From an uncultured Pseudomonadota bacterium (GTDB lineage: Bacteria; Desulfobacterota_B; Binatia; UBA9968), in NCBI GenBank assembly GCA_946478635.1, contig CAMLCX010000266.1:1-6783 (forward strand): a DNA stretch of 6,783 nucleotides, read 5' to 3'. How positions within the stretch are numbered: position 1 is the first letter of the stretch; the number at the start of each line of letters is the position of its first letter. The notes under the pieces were generated by a model. The model saw only the letters and a program-made list of their open reading frames with translations. It was not told where the DNA came from and did not search any database. A program made the translations under genes and the position numbers. Shown here piece after piece: positions 1 to 4,317 of this stretch.

Positions 1-708
1 CATGTCCCACGCTAGAATGAAAGGTTGTGCCAAGACCAGGTATGCCTCCAGGTCATTTCCCCCGTTGTGCAATCCCGAAAAAGTCGCTGTTACGCGAAAC
101 ACGCTCGCAAAATTCAATAAACCGGAAAACCGAAATCGCTCCCAAACGACTGCCAGCACGAGGCCGCCTAAGCCCAACATCATTCCTGTCACGAGGTGAC
201 CGTCGAACCGGACTTTGTCGTCGGCTTGCGACCAAAACAACAGAAATAGAGCCAACGCCTCAAAATATCCCTTACCCGCTCTTAGACTGTTGTAGTGGCT
301 GTAATAATTGGAAAAAGCGTTGGCGTCGATGGGCTGAAGAGGAATAAGCGAGATGAGTATACTAACAACGTGGGATAACGTGAGAAAAATAAGCACAAGA
401 ATCAGCGGGTTGGATAAGCGCGATGACGGTTCTGAAGTTTGATTGTTTCTCCAGAGGCCAACGGCAAGCGTGCTCAAAACAAAGAAGTCAAATGCGTCAA
501 AAAAAAACCATCCTGTCCACGGCGCTAGATCGAGTACCGGCAGTAACCCCAGTAGAATGATCAGCCAACTATACGGGTAAAGAAGCATGCTAACCCCATA
601 AATCGTCAACGCTGCGCCGATCCAGAGTTTCGCCAATGGAAATTGCAGAAGCGCGACAACCACGGCCGCGGTTAAGATAATCGACAGGAGTCGCTTTACA
701 GTCACCAC
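1..708 (-). CDS. O-antigen ligase/polymerase-like membrane protein (partial, C-terminus outside window)
   Basis: An open frame runs without a stop from a GTG at 708 to the left edge (236 codons); it has no ATG start near its head. The protein is very hydrophobic: membrane segments near residues 7-22, 28-56, 72-86, 99-122, 149-160 and 173-189, then a polar loop. Residues 205-230 carry the O-antigen ligase (Wzy_C/WaaL-type) signature: RVTATFSGLHNGGN followed by LEAYLVLAQPF, resembling the family's R-[IV]-T-x-T-F-x-x-x-x-N-x-x-x-x-YL pattern. A PWTGWFFFDAFD motif (63-74) follows the early membrane segments. Known members transfer or polymerise undecaprenyl-linked glycans in the inner membrane facing the periplasm; the substrate cannot be read here. 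The gene lies 43 bp after the VanZ-repeat gene, probably in one operon. The GTG at 705 is an alternative start, and no clear Shine-Dalgarno sequence is seen for either. Family assignment is fairly secure; ligase versus polymerase is undecided. Confidence 0.72.
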   Translation of the reverse strand, partial: MVTVKRLLSIILTAAVVVALLQFPLAKLWIGAALTIYGVSMLLYPYSWLIILLGLLPVLDLAPWTGWFFFDAFDFFVLSTLAVGLWRNNQTSEPSSRLSNPLILVLIFLTLSHVVSILISLIPLQPIDANAFSNYYSHYNSLRAGKGYFEALALFLLFWSQADDKVRFDGHLVTGMMLGLGGLVLAVVWERFRFSGLLNFASVFRVTATFSGLHNGGNDLEAYLVLAQPFILAWDM

Positions 709-751
709 TCGTTTGTTGGAATATCGAAATTGTATTAGTAATTTGTGACGG

Positions 752-2098
752 TTATGGTTCCGTCCACCTGGCGCGCAATAAAAACGGTGCGCTCCAAGAA
801 CAGATTGCATAGCCACAGCCCGCAGCTGCCACGCCGACCCATACGTTGGTGGGGTCGGGATGGGCGAGCGAGAAAAAAAGTTTTCCGAACTCCACCACGA
901 ACGCAACTATGCCACCCCAAAATCCCGCCAGGATCAGGCCGGAAGTTGGGGTTCTTCCAGACTTGCCAAACCGCCATAGCCAAGAACCTACACCAACAGG
1001 AGCAAACATGGCCACAGAGCCAATAAGATTAAACATCGCCGCCGGTTCACTCGTGTAATAATGATAGAAAAACGGCACAAAATGGACTGCTTTCAGCCGT
1101 CCAATGCCTTCCTCTAACGTCAATCGGGTCCCCTTGTTGGACCACGTGACGAGTGTCAACCCAAAAATATAGAAGGTCCCGACAATCGGAATCAGTGGGC
1201 GAAGATTATGCGTTAGACTTCTAAGCCTATTGCCCCTGAGGCTCTTCAGAGTTTTGGCGCCAATCACAATGCCGATAACTCGGGTGAGGATGGAAGCTCC
1301 CTGACAAATACCGGAGAAAAGAAACAACTGCAGCGTCTCAATCGTTAGACCAATCGCCAGCCCCGTTATCACCGCCGATCGAACCACGTGCCGGCCTTTT
1401 CTTTGAGCGATCAAACTAAGCAGAATCCCAATGGGAACGACGGCGACCGCCTCCAATATTAGTTTCGGCGTGCACCGCACAAGTGGACCGCAGGTCGATC
1501 TGGAAAGCAGCCAGTGAAAATTGTCGCCGGCTAATTTGACACGGAATTCAGCGGCAGAAAGCAAAAAATCAAAAGGAAACAAACTAAAAGCCAAATACGC
1601 TACAAGATAAAAAACCAGCGCGGCATAAGGGGCATTAGCGCCGCGACCAAAGATCACTGCGGACAACTCGCTAAACTTCTCGCCCCAAACCAACCAGAGG
1701 GCGATTCCAATGGTGGAACCCCCAATTTCTGCTACGATGTCATTCAGAGAAACTGTCCGCGGCGGAAAGAAGATCTGTACGAACTCAATGGCAATCGCGG
1801 CACCGGAACATATCACCAGTGTGATGACAACCACAATAAAAGTCAGGACAACGAAGGGAACGCGCGGTTTCAAAAAGCCAAACAAGAACGCGGAAAGGGG
1901 TATGTAAAGAAGTAAGTTCGCAACCTGATCCGCTCGGCCAAAAGTGCCCACATTGAGAAATGGCAATTGACGAAACATCAGCCAGGCGTCATCCAGGCGT
2001 TGCGGCTGATAGTCGAATGGTATGAGGCTGCCGTAAATGACAAAGAACAGATAGACCAACCATGCCAGGAAAAATATGAGCTTGCGACTAACTCCCAT
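752..2098 (-). CDS. VanZ family membrane protein with three VanZ-like repeats
   Basis: A 448-residue polytopic membrane protein, much longer than single-domain VanZ (about 160 residues). Three repeats can be lined up. Repeat 1 (about 22-138) has SLIPFDY, VANLLLYIPL, AIEFVQ and SLNDIVAEIGG. Repeat 2 (about 171-284) has SLFPFDF, EAVAVVPIG and TIETLQL. Repeat 3 (about 340-434) has MFNLIGSVAMFAPVG, VVEFGKL and HPDPTNVWVGVAAAG. A membrane glutamate recurs (E105, E254, E403), and in repeats 1 and 3 a polar residue follows exactly 15 positions later (D120, N418). VanZ itself gives low-level teicoplanin resistance by an unclear route. Multi-repeat homologues are often met beside exopolysaccharide genes, so a role in glycan or lipid-carrier handling at the membrane is inferred from the ligase-like gene just downstream. 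ATG at 2098 is chosen because GAGGG lies 5 nt upstream and a typical N-terminal membrane segment follows. The biochemical function is unknown. Confidence 0.85.
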   Translation of the reverse strand: MGVSRKLIFFLAWLVYLFFVIYGSLIPFDYQPQRLDDAWLMFRQLPFLNVGTFGRADQVANLLLYIPLSAFLFGFLKPRVPFVVLTFIVVVITLVICSGAAIAIEFVQIFFPPRTVSLNDIVAEIGGSTIGIALWLVWGEKFSELSAVIFGRGANAPYAALVFYLVAYLAFSLFPFDFLLSAAEFRVKLAGDNFHWLLSRSTCGPLVRCTPKLILEAVAVVPIGILLSLIAQRKGRHVVRSAVITGLAIGLTIETLQLFLFSGICQGASILTRVIGIVIGAKTLKSLRGNRLRSLTHNLRPLIPIVGTFYIFGLTLVTWSNKGTRLTLEEGIGRLKAVHFVPFFYHYYTSEPAAMFNLIGSVAMFAPVGVGSWLWRFGKSGRTPTSGLILAGFWGGIVAFVVEFGKLFFSLAHPDPTNVWVGVAAAGCGYAICSWSAPFLLRARWTEP

Positions 2099-2103
2099 GT
2101 CGG

Positions 2104-2108
2104 CCCTC
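2104..2108 (-). promoter_or_regulatory. Ribosome binding site of the VanZ-repeat gene
   Basis: On the minus strand the motif GAGGG sits 5 nt before the ATG at 2098-2096. It supports that ATG as the start. No convincing promoter hexamer pair was found immediately upstream on this strand. Confidence 0.5.
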
Positions 2109-2259
2109 AGAGAATTCGCGCTCCCTTACGACACTGAAAACAATTGCTCTCGACATCAAACTTCATAGCGTTGTCACAATCAGAAATTTGAGGGTATCCC
2201 GGAATCATCAACAAAGTCGAGCGCGCTCTAAATTTGGTAGTGGTCATTTTGAGACAGCC

Positions 2260-2275
2260 GCTTGCTCAAGCAAGC
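2260..2275. repeat. Short inverted repeat (hairpin) in the spacer
   Basis: GCTTGC, four-base loop TCAA, GCAAGC: a perfect 6-bp stem. It has no T-run after it on the plus strand. On the minus strand the downstream sequence reads GGCTGTCTCAAAATGACC, again without a proper U-tract, so it is not a standard terminator. It could be a protein site or chance. Confidence 0.35.
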
Positions 2276-2768
2276 CCGAGATGGAGTTTATCATCGCGGT
2301 TGCAATGGCTGTACCGCTCTTGCGATCACCGATCGCTGCGCAGCCTCTGAATCAATGCGCGCTTCATCAGAACACCTGAGTCCGATCGGCCGCGCGAGAG
2401 CACAATTCTTCAACCTGATCCTTTTGCAAGCGTTCAATTGGACATCCCACCTACGAGGGATGCGAACATATTATGGTACGGCTTAGGCCTGAAACTTGAA
2501 AGTCAGCTGCTATAGGCGTTTAAGGCGCGCTAGGAACAAAGGGAGGAACGCCAATGAAGCGCTAATATGGCTCGTGAAAAACGCAAAAAGCTCGAAAATT
2601 AGCAACACCTAATGGAATGAGTGTCACTGGCAAGCCGAACGGTTGGTTACGGGCCTTGATAAAAAAGCACCTATTTTCGCGCAAGTATCGCCGTAGAGAA
2701 TTCGAACCCGATCCGAATCGTGCTCAAAAAACAACCGTGTCCGAAAATCCCAACCCCGATAACCAGAC

Positions 2769-2798
2769 TTGACATGACCGGGGCGCATCGGCTATTAC
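2769..2798 (+). promoter_or_regulatory. Candidate sigma-70 promoter for the ComEA-like gene
   Basis: A perfect -35 hexamer TTGACA (2769-2774) is followed after 18 bp by TATTAC (2793-2798, four of six matches to TATAAT). CTATTA at 17 bp spacing is the alternative. Transcription would begin near 2805, giving a 5' leader of about 110 nt before the start codon at 2918. The assignment rests on consensus matching only. Confidence 0.42.
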
Positions 2799-2882
2799 CC
2801 GTTTTCAATCGGCGTTGAACCACGCGGTTTCAGGCCTGAATCTATTTGAAGATTTAAACAAGCGCTATCGTCTAACGGGTAA
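2795..2882 (+). repeat. Nested inverted repeats upstream of the ComEA-like gene
   Basis: Outer arms TTACCCGTT (2795-2803) and AACGGGTAA (2874-2882) are perfect 9-bp complements about 70 nt apart. Between them lies the perfect 12-bp palindrome TTCAGGCCTGAA (2829-2840), overlapping a second possible stem TGAACC (2816-2821) with GGTTTCA (2826-2832, one bulged T). The left outer arm overlaps the candidate -10 box, so the outer pair may be operator half-sites rather than an RNA stem. The inner elements would lie in the transcribed leader. The repeats are plain in the sequence; their function is inference. Confidence 0.45.
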
Positions 2883-2905
2883 CTGACAAAACAACGTTAA
2901 ATCAG

Positions 2906-2912
2906 AAGGAGG
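2906..2912 (+). promoter_or_regulatory. Strong ribosome binding site of the ComEA-like gene
   Basis: AAGGAGG lies 5 nt before the ATG at 2918, a near-perfect anti-16S match with good spacing. It fixes this start, and the signal peptide that follows agrees. Confidence 0.85.
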
Positions 2913-2917
2913 CTTCG

Positions 2918-3334
2918 ATGAAAAAACTCTTATTGGCGTTCGCAATGTGGTTTTCGCTCTCGGGCGCAGCTTTAGCGGCGGTCAACGTTAATACGGCGAC
3001 GAAGGAGGAGTTGACCACGCTCAAAGGCGTCGGCGACAAGCGGGCGCAAGAAATCATCGATTATCGGAAGAAAAACGGCAACTTCAAATCGGTTGACGAG
3101 CTTGAAAAAGTTCCTGGGATCGGGCCCGGGCTTATGAAGCAAATCCGCGCCAATGTAACTGTCACCGGCAAGACCTCCGCAGACAAGCCGGTCAAAGCCG
3201 ACGCGGAAAAGGGCAAAGGCACGGCGGCAAAGACAACTGAGGCGCCGAAGGGCGATGCGATGAAATCGACCACCGCTACAACCAAGACAGCGGAAAAGGC
3301 CAAGGCCGACGAGAAGAAGGTCGAAAAGAAGTAG
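2918..3334 (+). CDS. Secreted ComEA-like helix-hairpin-helix DNA-binding protein with lysine-rich tail
   Basis: A 138-residue protein. Residues 1-20 form a signal peptide (MKK, hydrophobic core, ALA cleavage site near 20). Residues 22-82 are a ComEA-type double helix-hairpin-helix domain: NVNTATKEEL, then the hairpin LKGVGDKRAQEIIDYR (35-50), then the second hairpin VPGIGPGLMKQI (65-76). Such domains bind double-stranded DNA without sequence preference. In competent bacteria ComEA holds incoming DNA in the periplasm. The mature domain is the short single-domain type usual in Gram-negatives, without the membrane anchor and linker of Bacillus ComEA. Residues 83-138 are low-complexity, rich in Lys, Ala, Thr, Asp and Glu (15 lysines in the last 54 residues), unlike the compact common form. 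The gene has its own candidate promoter, strong ribosome site and terminator, so it is likely monocistronic. The fold is secure; a role in DNA uptake is inferred, since no other competence gene is in the window. Confidence 0.9.
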   Translation: MKKLLLAFAMWFSLSGAALAAVNVNTATKEELTTLKGVGDKRAQEIIDYRKKNGNFKSVDELEKVPGIGPGLMKQIRANVTVTGKTSADKPVKADAEKGKGTAAKTTEAPKGDAMKSTTATTKTAEKAKADEKKVEKK

Positions 3335-3354
3335 CCCGTCTAAATAGGCCGGTT

Positions 3355-3397
3355 AAACAACCCCGACCGCATTCTTTGCGCCGGGGTTGTTTATTTT
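3355..3397 (+). terminator. Rho-independent terminator after the ComEA-like gene
   Basis: AAACAACCCCG (3355-3365) pairs perfectly with CGGGGTTGTTT (3382-3392), an 11-bp stem. CGC/GCG (3368-3370 with 3378-3380) can add an inner stem around an ATTCTTT loop. The right arm runs into TTTATTTT. It lies 20 bp after the stop codon of the ComEA-like gene and separates it from the metallopeptidase gene. Confidence 0.9.
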
Positions 3398-3436
3398 GGT
3401 GCCGGTGAAATAGTTTAAGGAGGACAACCCGCTAAC

Positions 3437-3442
3437 GGAGGG
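3437..3442 (+). promoter_or_regulatory. Ribosome binding site of the metallopeptidase gene
   Basis: GGAGGG lies 6 nt before the ATG at 3449 and decides that start. A second purine-rich AAGGAGGA (3417-3424) lies too far upstream to serve this ATG and has no start codon at normal spacing. Possible but weak promoter hexamers (TTGTTT at 3387-3392, TAGTTT at 3411-3416) overlap the terminator. Confidence 0.7.
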
Positions 3443-3448
3443 ACTCTG

Positions 3449-4306
3449 ATGCGCCTCGATGACGAACAAGAAAGCCAGAACATAGAGGATCGTCGCGGAT
3501 TTAGGGTTTCAAAAGGCGTTGCCGGCGGCGGCATCGGCGGCATTGCCGTGGTGCTGATCGCGCTATTTTTCGGCATCGATCCAAGCGTTCTTCTGCAAGA
3601 CAATCCGCAAACGAACGTCTCCCAGGAGCCGGCCCCGAGATCGCAGCAACCCGCCGGCCGCGACGACGGGCGCGAATTCGTAGCCCGCGTGCTCGGCAGC
3701 ACCGAGCGGGTCTGGGGCGAAATATTCCGGCGCGGTGGGCAGCAGTATGTAGACCCCAAACTCGTGCTTTTCACCGGCCAGGTCCAGTCGGCCTGCGGCT
3801 TTGCCTCGGCCGCGGCTGGTCCTTTCTATTGCGGCAACGACCAAAAGGTTTATATCGATCTCGCCTTCTACCGCGAGCTGCGTGAGCGCTTCAAAGCACC
3901 GGGAGATTTCGCGCAAGCCTACGTGATCGCCCACGAAGTCGGGCATCATGTGCAGAATTTGCTCGGAATCATGGAAAAAACCCAGGCCCGTCAACGCCGA
4001 GCCGGCGAACGGGAGGCCAACGCGCTGTCCGTTCGGTTAGAGCTTCAGGCCGATTGTCTCGCCGGCGTTTGGGCGCACCTCGCCAACCGCGATCGCAAGA
4101 TTCTTGAAACAGGAGACATCGAAGAGGGTCTCAATGCCGCGGCTCAGATAGGCGACGACAGCCTACAGAAGCGCGCCCAAGGCTACGTTGTGCCCGAAGG
4201 TTTCACGCACGGCAGCGCCCAGCAACGCGTCCGCTGGTTTCGCCGCGGAATTGACGGTGGTGAATTGAAACAGTGTGACACATTCAGTTCATCTGGCACG
4301 GTTTGA
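3449..4306 (+). CDS. ypfJ: YpfJ-type neutral zinc metallopeptidase, membrane-anchored
   Basis: A 285-residue protein matching the YpfJ / putative neutral zinc metallopeptidase family in length and layout. A charged N-terminus (MRLDDEQES; NIEDRRG) is followed by one glycine-rich membrane segment at about 22-43, a Pro/Gln-rich linker (about 52-72) and the catalytic domain (about 75-278). The zinc motif HEVGHH is at 162-167 (ligands H162 and H166, catalytic E163). The family's downstream ELQADCLAG motif (198-206) supplies a likely third ligand, E198 or D202. CGFASAAAGPFYC (116-128) holds two cysteines that could form a disulfide outside the cytoplasm. The expected topology is one anchor with the peptidase facing the periplasm. 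Substrates are not known for the family. The gene follows the ComEA-like gene's terminator and ends 11 bp from the convergent dehydrogenase gene. All visible active-site residues are intact. Confidence 0.93.
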   Translation: MRLDDEQESQNIEDRRGFRVSKGVAGGGIGGIAVVLIALFFGIDPSVLLQDNPQTNVSQEPAPRSQQPAGRDDGREFVARVLGSTERVWGEIFRRGGQQYVDPKLVLFTGQVQSACGFASAAAGPFYCGNDQKVYIDLAFYRELRERFKAPGDFAQAYVIAHEVGHHVQNLLGIMEKTQARQRRAGEREANALSVRLELQADCLAGVWAHLANRDRKILETGDIEEGLNAAAQIGDDSLQKRAQGYVVPEGFTHGSAQQRVRWFRRGIDGGELKQCDTFSSSGTV

Positions 4307-4317
4307 GCGCTGCGTTC

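Larger units (their letters stand above)
2099..2917. other. Long non-coding spacer between divergent genes
   Basis: About 820 bp without a convincing protein gene on either strand. Short open frames at 2188-2379 and 2262-2486 (plus) give compositionally random peptides with no recognisable motif and no good ribosome site, so they are not called. The stretch holds a small hairpin (2260-2275), two very short reading frames after a good Shine-Dalgarno sequence (2541-2602), a promoter-like pair (2769-2798) and inverted repeats before the next gene (2795-2882). It presumably carries the control regions of both flanking transcripts. A small RNA cannot be excluded, and nothing shows one directly. 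Confidence 0.6.

Noticed and set aside
27..347. 106-codon plus-strand open frame
   Set aside because: Antisense to the ligase-like membrane protein, whose frame is open throughout and carries the family loop.
2236..2258. Stretch GTAGTGGTCATTTTGAGAC that faintly recalls ends of some insertion sequences
   Set aside because: No partner inverted end, no target duplication and no transposase fragment is visible nearby. The resemblance is from memory and too weak to call.
2188..2486. Two short plus-strand open frames of 63 and 74 codons
   Set aside because: They overlap in different frames, have no Shine-Dalgarno sequence, and translate to compositionally random peptides.
2690..2725. Minus-strand GGGTTCGAATTC, resembling a tRNA T-loop
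   Set aside because: The flanking bases do not form the 5-bp T-stem, and no matching acceptor, D or anticodon arms lie upstream on that strand, so neither a tRNA nor an attachment-site remnant is supported.
2754..2786. CCCCG...CGGGG inverted pair around the -35 region
   Set aside because: Only five bases with a loop of about 20 nt; expected by chance in GC-containing sequence.
3563..3994. 143-codon open frame on the minus strand
   Set aside because: Antisense to the YpfJ-type peptidase, whose HEVGHH motif and membrane anchor are clear. No ribosome site or domain was seen.
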